Assembly: GCF_027922185.1 (NCBI RefSeq)
Contig: NZ_BSFE01000001.1
Span: 248,001-312,000, forward strand
DNA length: 64,000 nucleotides
From: Maricaulis virginensis
Lineage (GTDB): Bacteria; Pseudomonadota; Alphaproteobacteria; Caulobacterales; Maricaulaceae
Direction of reading: 5' to 3'
Position 1 is the first letter of the stretch; each line of letters starts with the position of its first letter. Below, one piece after another: positions 57,330 through 64,000 of the stretch. Below the pieces are notes generated by a model, which was not told the DNA's origin, made no database searches, and was given only the letters and a program-made list of their open reading frames with translations. A program made the position numbers and the translations under genes.

Positions 57330-58382
57330 ATGATGGATAACACACAGGCAGTGCGGCTGACATCGCTGGCGCATGGTGGCGGCTGCGGCTGCAAGCTCGA
57401 TCCGGCCGTCCTGACCGATATCCTGGGCGCGCCTTCGGGCTTTCCCATGCCGAAGGATCTGCTGGTCGATGCCGCCACGCGCGACGATGCTGCGGTCTGG
57501 CGGATCAATGACGAGACGGCCCTTGTGGCAACGACCGACTTCTTCACCCCGATCGTCGACGACCCGTTCGATTTCGGCCGTATCGCGGCGACCAATGCGC
57601 TGTCGGACGTTTATGCCATGGGCGCGACGCCGATCTTCTGCCTCGCCATTGTCGGCATGCCGGTGAATGCACTGCCGCGCGAGACGGTGCGCCTGATCCT
57701 GGAGGGCGGTCGCGCGGTTGCCGAGGCGGCGGGCGCGCCGGTCGCCGGCGGGCATTCCATCGATGCGGCGGAGCCGATCTACGGTCTCGTGGCGCTGGGC
57801 CTTGTGCATCCTGACCGCCTGTTGGCGAACGCCCGGGCGAAGGCCGGCGATGTCCTCATCCTCGGAAAGCCCCTGGGGATCGGCATTTATTCGGCAGCCC
57901 TCAAGCGCGGTGAGCTGTCCGAAGACGCCTATGCCCAGATGATCGCCTCGACCACGCGTCTCAATACGCCAGGCGCAGCGCTGTCCGGCATGGCCGGAGT
58001 TCATGCCGCCACGGATGTCACCGGGTTCGGCCTGCTGGGGCATCTGGCGGAGATGGCGCAGGGCAGCGGCCTGAAGGCCCGGATCGACTGGGACCGCGTG
58101 CCGGTGTTTGACGCGGCCCGCCAGCTGGCGGGCGAGGGGATCAAGACCGGAGCGTCCGGCCGCAACTGGGCTGCTGTGGCAGACAGTGCGACGCTTGCGC
58201 CCCGTCTCGGCGATGCCGAACGCGCCCTGCTGTGCGACCCGCAGACCAGCGGTGGCCTGCTCGTCTCCTGTACGCCGGACAGCGCCGATGCCGTGCTGGA
58301 GGTCTTCCGCCAGCACGGCCATGCGGATGCCACCATGATCGGCGTAATGGAAGCCGGCCCGGCCGGGGTCAGTGTGGACTGA
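57330..58382 (+). CDS. selD: Selenide, water dikinase (cysteine form)
   Basis: Makes selenophosphate from selenide and ATP, 350 aa. The N-terminal active loop reads HGGGCGCKLDP: a cysteine replaces the selenocysteine seen in some SelD, and no in-frame TGA is used. Conserved lysine K22 follows. ATP/Mg sites are DDAAVW, TTDFFTPIVDDPFDFGRIAATNALSDVYAMGA and GGHSID, and the C-terminal domain has DVTGFGLLGHL. The ATG at 57333 is an alternative. It supplies MnmH, encoded divergently. Confidence 0.95.
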   Translation: MMDNTQAVRLTSLAHGGGCGCKLDPAVLTDILGAPSGFPMPKDLLVDAATRDDAAVWRINDETALVATTDFFTPIVDDPFDFGRIAATNALSDVYAMGATPIFCLAIVGMPVNALPRETVRLILEGGRAVAEAAGAPVAGGHSIDAAEPIYGLVALGLVHPDRLLANARAKAGDVLILGKPLGIGIYSAALKRGELSEDAYAQMIASTTRLNTPGAALSGMAGVHAATDVTGFGLLGHLAEMAQGSGLKARIDWDRVPVFDAARQLAGEGIKTGASGRNWAAVADSATLAPRLGDAERALLCDPQTSGGLLVSCTPDSADAVLEVFRQHGHADATMIGVMEAGPAGVSVD

Positions 58383-58391
58383 GGATCGGGC

Positions 58392-59180
58392 CTAAAGCGC
58401 GAAGCTGCCGACGATCGGGATGTGGTCGGAGGCCTTTTCCCTGCCGCGCGTCTTGGTGTGGATTTCCACGCCTTCCAGCCGGTCGGCGGCCTGCGGCGAG
58501 CACAGGAGATGGTCGATCCGGATGCCGTGACCCTTCTGCCAGCGGCCCGCCTGGTAATCGTAGAATGTGTACTGGTGGCCGCGCCCGTCGACCTGTTCGA
58601 AGGCCTCGGTGAAGCCGAGCCATTTCAGGGCACGGAAGGCGGCGCGCGTCTCCGGCAGGGCGAGGGCATCGTCGGCCCACACGGCCGGATCCCAGCAATC
58701 GCTGTCGCGCGGGATGCAGTTATAGTCACCCGCCAGGATCAACGGTTCCTCAAAGGCGAGCAGCTTTTGCGCATGGCGGCGCAGACGCTCCATCCAGGCC
58801 AGCTTGTAGTCGTATTTCGGACCGGGCGCCGGATTGCCGTTGGGCAGGTAGATGGAGGCGACGCGCACCGGGCCGCTCTCGGCGGAAATCACCGCTTCCA
58901 GATAGCGGGCCTGGTCGTCCTCATCATCGCCGGGCAGGCGCGGCAGCGCTTCCTCGATCGGGAATTTCGACAGGATCGCGACGCCGTTATAGGTCTTCTG
59001 GCCATGGGTCTCGACATTATAGCCGAGCGCCTCGATCTCCTCGCGCGGGAAGCCCTCGTCGACCGTCTTGATCTCCTGCAGGCAGACCACGTCGGGCGCG
59101 GCCTCCTTCAGCCAGTCCAGCACGTTCGGCAGGCGCGCCTTGATCGAATTGACGTTCCAGGAAGCAACGGTCAGGGTCAT
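58392..59180 (-). CDS. xth: Exodeoxyribonuclease III / AP endonuclease
   Basis: 262 aa Mg-dependent nuclease of base-excision repair that cuts abasic sites and removes 3' blocks. Fold motifs are SWNVNSIKARLPNVLDWL at the start, the metal glutamate in CLQEIKT near residue 37, YNGVAIL, the active tyrosine/asparagine region IYLPNGN near 111, GDYNCIP near 152 and the terminal SDHIPIVGSF with catalytic aspartate and histidine. It is convergent with selD, separated by 9 bp. Confidence 0.95.
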   Translation of the reverse strand: MTLTVASWNVNSIKARLPNVLDWLKEAAPDVVCLQEIKTVDEGFPREEIEALGYNVETHGQKTYNGVAILSKFPIEEALPRLPGDDEDDQARYLEAVISAESGPVRVASIYLPNGNPAPGPKYDYKLAWMERLRRHAQKLLAFEEPLILAGDYNCIPRDSDCWDPAVWADDALALPETRAAFRALKWLGFTEAFEQVDGRGHQYTFYDYQAGRWQKGHGIRIDHLLCSPQAADRLEGVEIHTKTRGREKASDHIPIVGSFAL

Positions 59181-59389
59181 GGCAGTATCGGCCCTTCTTG
59201 ACGGTGTGCGGCCAGCTTAAGCGGTTTCGCCGGTGAGGAAAGCGGGGAGGACTGCGGATCATGACATCGCCCGTGGATCATGAACACGGCCGCGCCGCCC
59301 GGGGCCGCTTCGACTGCCAGGCCTGAAGCGTGCATCCGATCCGGGCCGGGACTGCATCCGGTCTTTCAGGCAAAGAACGGGAGATATTC

Positions 59390-60667
59390 ATGCATCGCGC
59401 TCTGGCCGCCGGGTTTCTGGCGCTCTCACTTACACCGGCTGTTGCGGCCCGGGCTCAGGATGCCCGGCTCCACTATGACGGAGACATGGTCATCACGCCG
59501 GCAACGGGCCATGTCGCACTCGATTGGACCATCCGCGTGCAGGAGGACGATATCGAGGCGGTGACCTTCCTGCTCAGCCCGTCATTCGAGGATGTGCGCA
59601 TCACCGGCGACAGTGTCGCGAGCGTGACGGCGGGCGCGCTGGAGACGTTCTCAGGCGCCGTGCCGACCTACACCGTAACGCTGCACCCCGGAGCCAATCC
59701 GGGCGGCCGGCAGATTTCGGTCGAGTATCAGGGCGTCCTGCTGCCCGAACCCATGGAGACACGGATCAACACGGTGGAAGCCGGCAAGGTGGAACTGACT
59801 GTCGACAGTTTCTGGATGCCCTTCGATACGCGTTTCACCTCGCTGGTCACTGCCGACATCGATATCACCCTCGCCGGAGAAGATGCTTCGGACTGGTCGG
59901 GTGTCGGGATCGAGACGCTGGTTCCGGCTCGTGGCGGTTTCCATCTCCAGCAGACGCGTCCGGCCCTGGACGTCGCCTTCACACTGACATCGCGTTCCCG
60001 ACGCATCGAAGCAGACGGCTATGTCATCCATGACATGCGGGCCGGGCCCGGCGCCGGTGTTGAAGCGGTAAGCGGAGCGCTGGACTTCTGTACGGACTAT
60101 CTGAATTCGCTGGCCGGGCCGGCCGGCCCACTGCCGCAAGCCGCCGTGACCGTGAACGACCGGGCCGAGGCCGGTTATTCACGCGGGACGCTGATTGCGT
60201 TGACCGATATCGACGGGGAGGACCCGGTCTCGCTGTTCCAGTTCATCTGTCATGAGCTTGCGCACTACTGGAGCCGCGGCAATGCCATGACCGTCGAGAA
60301 CTGGCTCAATGAAGGGATCGCCGACACCATGGCCAACATGGCCATTCGCGAAGCTTTCGGCGAAGAGGCCTATGAAGCGCGGCTCGAGAGCTATCGCTCT
60401 GCAGTAGAGGCCAGCCCCGGCGGCAATGGCGCGGTCTGGACACCGGCAAGCCGGGATCGCCCGCCGCACATCATCATGTATCGCAAGGCGCCGCTGATCA
60501 TGGCGCGGCTGGAAGCGCGTGTCGGGCGCGACGAGTTTGCCCGCATCATGCAGGGCTATGCGGTTGAGGGCGTTGCCACGACACCGGCGCTTCTGGAACT
60601 GGTGGAACGGGAAGCCGGAGCCGATGCCCGGGCCGCGTTCGAGGCGATGCTCGCCGGCGAGGACTAG
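59390..60667 (+). CDS. Exported M1-like gluzincin metallopeptidase
   Basis: 425 aa with a signal peptide of about 23 residues (ending VAARAQD). The N-terminal half (24-200) is beta-rich, like the M1 aminopeptidase N-domain. The zinc site is HELAH (288-292) followed by NEGIAD with E308 as third ligand. The usual substrate-site GAMEN motif is not visible and the protein is half the length of typical M1 enzymes, so its specificity may differ. It is probably periplasmic or outer-membrane associated. Its stop overlaps the convergent nitroreductase gene by 4 bp. Confidence 0.85.
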   Translation: MHRALAAGFLALSLTPAVAARAQDARLHYDGDMVITPATGHVALDWTIRVQEDDIEAVTFLLSPSFEDVRITGDSVASVTAGALETFSGAVPTYTVTLHPGANPGGRQISVEYQGVLLPEPMETRINTVEAGKVELTVDSFWMPFDTRFTSLVTADIDITLAGEDASDWSGVGIETLVPARGGFHLQQTRPALDVAFTLTSRSRRIEADGYVIHDMRAGPGAGVEAVSGALDFCTDYLNSLAGPAGPLPQAAVTVNDRAEAGYSRGTLIALTDIDGEDPVSLFQFICHELAHYWSRGNAMTVENWLNEGIADTMANMAIREAFGEEAYEARLESYRSAVEASPGGNGAVWTPASRDRPPHIIMYRKAPLIMARLEARVGRDEFARIMQGYAVEGVATTPALLELVEREAGADARAAFEAMLAGED

Positions 60668-61344
60668 AACCCCTCGAACCGCGCGAATTCGTCAACGCCG
60701 GCACGGGCGGTGCGCGTGGTGTTGATCGGCGCGTCCGGGTCGGCATGGCCCAGGGCGATGCCGCAGAACAGGGTGTAGTCGCCGCCGATGCCGACCGCGC
60801 CTTTCACGGCTTTGGGAAAGGCGGCCCAGAATTCCTGGCAGCAGGTGGCGAGACCGGCCTCCTCGGCAGCCAGCACGAAGGACTGGATGAACATGCCGCA
60901 ATCGGACCACTGGCCGGGCTGCATGGATGTGTGCAGCGAGACGAAGAGGCCGACCGGCGCACCGAAGAACTCGAAGTTGCGGGCGAATTGTATCAGCCGG
61001 CCCGTCTTGTCCTCGCGATCGATGCCGATCGAGGCATACATCGCTTCGCCGCAGGCAAAGCGGCGCGAATACCAGGGCTCTTCCAGCGGTTTGGGATAGA
61101 CGCGGTATTCCAGCTCCGGCTCGCCCTTGAAGTGTTCGGCCTGGCTGGCCTTCACCGCGTCGATGACACGCTGGCGCGCCTCGCCGGCGACGACGTGAAC
61201 CTGCCAGGGCTGGAGATTGCCGCCGGACGGGGCCCGGCTGGCCAGTTCGAGCAAGCCGCGGACCTGATCCTCGCTGACCGGGGTGTCGAGAAAAGCGCGT
61301 GTGGAGATGCGCTGTCTGAGCGCATCGGAAACGGAAAGCGTCAT
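60664..61344 (-). CDS. Nitroreductase-family FMN oxidoreductase
   Basis: 226 aa from ATG 61344 (a TTG three codons earlier is less likely). The FMN phosphate site is RISTRAFLDTPVSEDQVRGLLELASRAPSGGNLQPWQVHVV. Later motifs are YSRRFACGEAMYASIGIDREDK and the C-terminal GHADPDAPIN that caps FMN. It acts as a homodimer reducing nitro compounds or quinones with NAD(P)H; the physiological substrate is unknown. Single gene. Confidence 0.92.
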   Translation of the reverse strand: MTLSVSDALRQRISTRAFLDTPVSEDQVRGLLELASRAPSGGNLQPWQVHVVAGEARQRVIDAVKASQAEHFKGEPELEYRVYPKPLEEPWYSRRFACGEAMYASIGIDREDKTGRLIQFARNFEFFGAPVGLFVSLHTSMQPGQWSDCGMFIQSFVLAAEEAGLATCCQEFWAAFPKAVKGAVGIGGDYTLFCGIALGHADPDAPINTTRTARAGVDEFARFEGF

Positions 61345-61425
61345 CGGGACCAACCTGATATCTGTTTGTCCCGAGACTAGAGGTCCGGCGCGCGAACCGG
61401 AAGCCGGTCGCGCGCCGGATCGCGA

Positions 61426-61779
61426 TCAGACCTCGAACACAGGCTCGAAACCGCCGAAGATCATGCGGCGGCCATCGAACGGCATCGGATTGGTCTCCGG
61501 GCTGAAGGCCGGGTCTTCCATCATGGCCTGGAAGGCGGTGTCTGCGGCCTCTTTCGAGGGCCAGACGATCCAGGACAAGACGACGGTCTCGTCGTCCTTC
61601 AGTTTCACGGCCATGGGAAAGGACGTGGTCTCGCCGCCCGGCACGTCATCGCCCCAGCACTCCATGATGCTCAGGGCACCGTGCTTCTTGAAGTGTTCGG
61701 CTGCCTGGCGGGCGTGATCCAGAAAAGCCTGCCGGTTGGCGGTCGGGACAGGAGCGACCATGCCGCTGATATAAGTCAT
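61426..61779 (-). CDS. DUF1428 (YbaA-like) small protein
   Basis: 117 aa ferredoxin-like dimeric alpha/beta-barrel protein. Family motifs are the opening TYISGMVAPVPTANRQAFLDHA, IMECWGDDVPGGETTSFPMAV, VVLSWIVWPSKEAADTA, and the ending MPFDGRRMIFGGFEPVFE. The biochemical role is not established. It lies 34 bp downstream of the VOC gene on the same strand, and both are divergent from an HxlR regulator, a common grouping for small metabolite- or stress-related genes. Confidence 0.88.
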   Translation of the reverse strand: MTYISGMVAPVPTANRQAFLDHARQAAEHFKKHGALSIMECWGDDVPGGETTSFPMAVKLKDDETVVLSWIVWPSKEAADTAFQAMMEDPAFSPETNPMPFDGRRMIFGGFEPVFEV

Positions 61780-61813
61780 GAATGTATTTCTCCAGGGTTG
61801 ATTGAAAAGATTG

Positions 61814-62245
61814 TCAGGCGTCGGCCATTTCCTGGCCGGCCTTCATGGCAGCCTCGACGTCCATCCAGGCCAGTTCCCAGATGTGGCCGTCAGGATCGGC
61901 AAAGCTGCGCCCGTACATGAAGCCGTATTCCTGCGGCGGGCAGGGGTCGACCCGGCCGCCCGCCGTGCCCGCCTTCTCGGCGGTTTCATCGACATGGTTG
62001 CGGCTTTCGCGCGACAGGCAGTTGAGCACCTGGGCCGAGGTGTGGGCATCGACGATCCTGCGGTCGGTGAACTGGCTGAAGCGCTCGTGTGTGAGCAGCA
62101 TGACACTGATGGTGTCCGAAAAGGTCATCATTGCAGCACTGCCGTCGCAGAAACGCTCGTCCTTCACGGCGCCGACGGCCTGGTAAAAGGCGATCGACTT
62201 CTCAAGATCGGTAACAGGCAGGTTGACGAAAATCATCTGCGGCAT
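61814..62245 (-). CDS. VOC-family (glyoxalase-like) protein
   Basis: 143 aa from ATG 62245, preceded by AGGAGG. The vicinal-oxygen-chelate fold shows FVNLPVTDLEKSIAFYQAVGA at the start and the closing ADPDGHIWELAWMD, with the usual H/E metal ligands partly kept. Members include PhnB-like and fosfomycin- or bleomycin-type proteins; none can be assigned. It forms a transcription unit with the DUF1428 gene, probably controlled by the divergent HxlR protein, 59 bp away. Confidence 0.87.
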   Translation of the reverse strand: MPQMIFVNLPVTDLEKSIAFYQAVGAVKDERFCDGSAAMMTFSDTISVMLLTHERFSQFTDRRIVDAHTSAQVLNCLSRESRNHVDETAEKAGTAGGRVDPCPPQEYGFMYGRSFADPDGHIWELAWMDVEAAMKAGQEMADA

Positions 62246-62304
62246 AGGGGTTCCTCCTGTGTTGGTCTTGGCGATCCTGCCGAACTGAATTATAAAAAGC
62301 AACT

Positions 62305-63009
62305 ATGAAGTCACAAAAAATAACTAACTCGGAATTTCGAGGGCCTCCAAGACGGTATGACGATGCCTGTGCAGCTGCGCATGCCATGGAGATTCTGGGC
62401 GAGCGCTGGGCGCTGCTGGTCGTGCGCGAGCTGCACACCGGACCCCGGCGTTTCACGGACATCCGGGCCGCATTGCCGGGTATCAGCGCGAATGTGCTGA
62501 CGCAGCGCCTGGAAGGGCTCGAGGCCGCCGGAGTTGTGCGCCGGGCCGAGCTTCCACCGCCGGCCGCGTCGAAAGTCTATGAGCTGACAGAATGGGGCGC
62601 GCAGAGCGGACCGATCTTCGAGGCGCTCGGCCGCTGGGCGGCGCGTTCGCCCTGGCACGACGCGACCCAGTCATTCAGCGCCGCGTCCTTCATGCTGTCC
62701 CTGCGCACGATGTTCAGCGCCGACCGGGCCGGAGATATGGCCGCCACGATCGACTTCCGGATCGGCGTGACGCGGCTGGCCTGCCGCATCGCGGACGGCG
62801 TGCTGACGATCGGACCGGGGCAGAGCGCAACGCCCGATCTTGTTCTCACCGGTCCCGGCGAGGCGCTGGCCGGCCTGATCTATGGCGGTGTGCCGCTGGC
62901 GGCGCTGGAAGCCGATGGCGTGATCGAGGTGGAGGGCGACAGGGCGCTGGCGGAACGCCTGCCGGGCCTCTTCCCGCTGCCGGACAGGGCGCCGAAGCCG
63001 GGCGCGTAG
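62305..63009 (+). CDS. HxlR-family transcriptional regulator with C-terminal SCP2-like domain
   Basis: 234 aa. Residues about 18-110 are the HxlR winged helix: CAAAHAMEILGERWALLVVRELHTGPRRFTDIRAALPGISANVLTQRLEGLEAAGVVRR. Residues 140-225 resemble a sterol-carrier-type (SCP2) ligand domain: IDFRIGVTRLACRIADGVLTIGPGQSATPDLVLTGPGEALAGLIYGG. This gives the regulator a possible lipid or hydrophobic effector. It most likely controls the divergent VOC-DUF1428 pair. The start ATG lies in an AT-rich intergenic patch that would hold the shared operator. Confidence 0.9.
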   Translation: MKSQKITNSEFRGPPRRYDDACAAAHAMEILGERWALLVVRELHTGPRRFTDIRAALPGISANVLTQRLEGLEAAGVVRRAELPPPAASKVYELTEWGAQSGPIFEALGRWAARSPWHDATQSFSAASFMLSLRTMFSADRAGDMAATIDFRIGVTRLACRIADGVLTIGPGQSATPDLVLTGPGEALAGLIYGGVPLAALEADGVIEVEGDRALAERLPGLFPLPDRAPKPGA

Positions 63010-63013
63010 CGTC

Positions 63014-63180
63014 TTTCCTCCCCATGGAATGGGGAGGGGGACCCGCGAAGCGGGGGAGGGGCCGCCGCGGTACGCGGCGGAATGGAGGAGCGAGGTTCGA
63101 ACGCCCCCGGCGCTTTGCGCCGCCCCTTCGACCCGATGCTGCGCATCGGCCCACTTCCCCACGATGTGGGGAAGAAAAGC
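63014..63180. repeat. Interspersed repeat, CCTCCCCAT...ATGGGGAGG family
   Basis: Begins TTTCCTCCCCATGGAATGGG and ends CTTCCCCACGATGTGGGGAAG, both short palindromes, with further hairpins (CCCGCGAAGCGGG, CCGCCGCGGTACGCGGCGG) inside. Related units lie at about 45385-45505, and TTCCTCCCCACGATGTGGGG is also found at 56182-56201. It fills the convergent regulator-erpA gap. Confidence 0.75.
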
Positions 63181-63185
63181 CGCAA

Positions 63186-63515
63186 TCAGATCGAGAAACT
63201 CGTCCCGCAGCCGCAGGCGGCGGTGGCGTTGGGATTGTGGATCTTGAAGGCGGCGCCGATCAGCTCGTCGACATAGTCGATCTCCGAACCGTCCAGGAAG
63301 GGCAGGGAGGCTTCGTCGATCACGACTTTCGCGCCGTCACGCTCGATCAGCTGATCGTCTTCGCGCACATCGGCATCGAGGGCGAATGTGTAGGAGAAGC
63401 CGGAGCAGCCGCCGCCTTCCACGCCCACGCGCAGCAGCGTTCCGGCCGTCTGGCCGGCGAGGATGGTGTTGATCTGTCTGGCCGCGGAGGCCGAGAGGGT
63501 CACATTGGCTGTCAT
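63186..63515 (-). CDS. erpA: Iron-sulfur cluster insertion protein ErpA
   Basis: 109 aa A-type Fe-S carrier that delivers clusters to target enzymes. The three cluster cysteines are visible: C in GGGCSGFSY near residue 37, and the C-terminal pair in ACGCGTSF near residue 103. The VTLSASAARQI start and IDYVDELIGAAFKIHNPNATAACGCG end are typical of ErpA. The start ATG 63515 fits family length better than an earlier in-frame start at 63572. It is divergent from dgt. Confidence 0.93.
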   Translation of the reverse strand: MTANVTLSASAARQINTILAGQTAGTLLRVGVEGGGCSGFSYTFALDADVREDDQLIERDGAKVVIDEASLPFLDGSEIDYVDELIGAAFKIHNPNATAACGCGTSFSI

Positions 63516-63595
63516 GGTAAAACCCGTTGGGGCATTCAGTTTCGCACTGTCATACCGTATATGGACCGCCAAGTGCGCCGATGAAAGGCCCCGAT

Positions 63596-64000
63596 ATGAC
63601 GATTGCGGCGACCGACCGAAGCCGAGCCCCCTTTGCCTGCCACCCGTCGCGATCCCGCGGCCGCCGGTTTGACCAGCCCGACAGCGCCATGCGCAATGCC
63701 TTCCAGCGCGATCGCGACCGGATCATCCACTCGGCTGCATTCCGCCGCCTGAAGGAGAAGACCCAGGTTTTCGTGGCCCATGAGGGCGATCAGTACCGCA
63801 CCCGTCTGACCCACTCCCTGGAAGTCGCCCAGATCGCCCGCACCCTCGCGCGCACGCTGGGGGCCGACGAGGATCTGGCCGAAGCGCTGGCCCTGGCGCA
63901 CGATCTGGGCCATCCGCCCTTCGGTCATGAGGGCGAGCGCGTTCTGGCCCAGCGCATGAAGGATTATGGCGGCTTCGACCACAACGCCCAGACCCTGCGC
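63596..64000 (+). CDS. dgt: Deoxyguanosinetriphosphate triphosphohydrolase-like protein (5' part)
   Basis: Partial: 135 codons are present and the frame is open at the window end. It hydrolyses dNTPs to nucleoside and triphosphate, or acts as a dGTPase-like HD hydrolase. It has SRGRRF, then RDRIIHSAAFRRLKEKTQVFV, RTRLTHSLEVAQIARTLAR with the first HD histidine, and LAHDLGHPPFGHEGE with the metal-binding HD pair. The ATG at 63581 is also in frame; 63596 is preferred for an AAAGG upstream. It is divergent from erpA. Confidence 0.9.
   Translation, partial: MTIAATDRSRAPFACHPSRSRGRRFDQPDSAMRNAFQRDRDRIIHSAAFRRLKEKTQVFVAHEGDQYRTRLTHSLEVAQIARTLARTLGADEDLAEALALAHDLGHPPFGHEGERVLAQRMKDYGGFDHNAQTLR

Noticed and set aside
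57330..57400. SelD as a selenoprotein with in-frame TGA.
   Set aside because: The active loop reads CGC with TGC codons; no TGA is read through.

Overview
The window is GC-rich, densely coded bacterial chromosome from an alphaproteobacterium of the Caulobacterales type. A Maricaulis, Oceanicaulis or Hyphomonadaceae-like marine relative is plausible; I cannot fix the genus by eye. The main pointers are the block pcm-tolC-popZ-valS (PopZ is the alphaproteobacterial polar organizer, and to my knowledge Caulobacter crescentus has the same order), a perfect CtrA-type box, an Fe-S (6-4) photolyase and ErpA. Nearly everything is ordinary core or housekeeping sequence. The exception is one AT-richer island at about 10.1-13.6 kb.

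Layout. 0-10 kb: an EAL phosphodiesterase, DusA, a TauE-like exporter, a membrane-anchored aspartyl protease, a CNT nucleoside transporter, a hexapeptide acyltransferase, a PaaI-type thioesterase, a DUF3253/uracil-DNA-glycosylase pair and a leucine-type dehydrogenase. 10.1-13.6 kb: the accessory island, with a zinc-finger/TIR protein, a two-TM protein with a beta-rich soluble domain, a protein resembling proline cis-hydroxylases, a 96-bp MITE-like element and a decayed IS3-type transposase. 13.6-17.5 kb: a ferric-iron ABC operon (fbpABC order) with a 19-bp palindrome upstream that resembles a Fur site. 17.6-25.6 kb: tRNA-Val, a small conserved protein, gph, then glmU-gabD-rpiA and gor-aroG. 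25.8-33.3 kb: HU, an MDR reductase, a DUF3667-like protein, a Gfo/Idh oxidoreductase, nadE, a small membrane protein and gltX. 33.5-35.1 kb: a hydrolase/membrane protein/XRE operon behind two tandem operator-like sites. 35.3-44.2 kb: a LysM protein, an Atm1-type ABC exporter, a MocR regulator divergent from an EamA transporter, a prephenate-dehydrogenase-like protein and two acetyltransferases. 44.4-48.7 kb: tRNA-Asn, a possible small RNA, a DUF962 protein, about 1 kb of intergenic repeats, the photolyase, an SDR and tRNA-Cys. 48.9-56.2 kb: pcm, tolC, popZ, valS, DUF3137. 56.2-64 kb: divergent mnmH and selD, exonuclease III, an M1-like peptidase, a nitroreductase, DUF1428 and VOC genes divergent from an HxlR regulator, erpA, and the start of dgt at the window edge.

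The intergenic regions hold several dispersed palindromic repeat families. These account for almost every gene-free stretch outside the island.

No prophage, CRISPR array, rRNA or replication origin was seen. The best candidate for something undescribed is the island: a TIR NADase-like protein beside a CBASS-effector-like two-TM protein, with no CD-NTase or Thoeris partner in view. That reading is inference from sequence patterns only.
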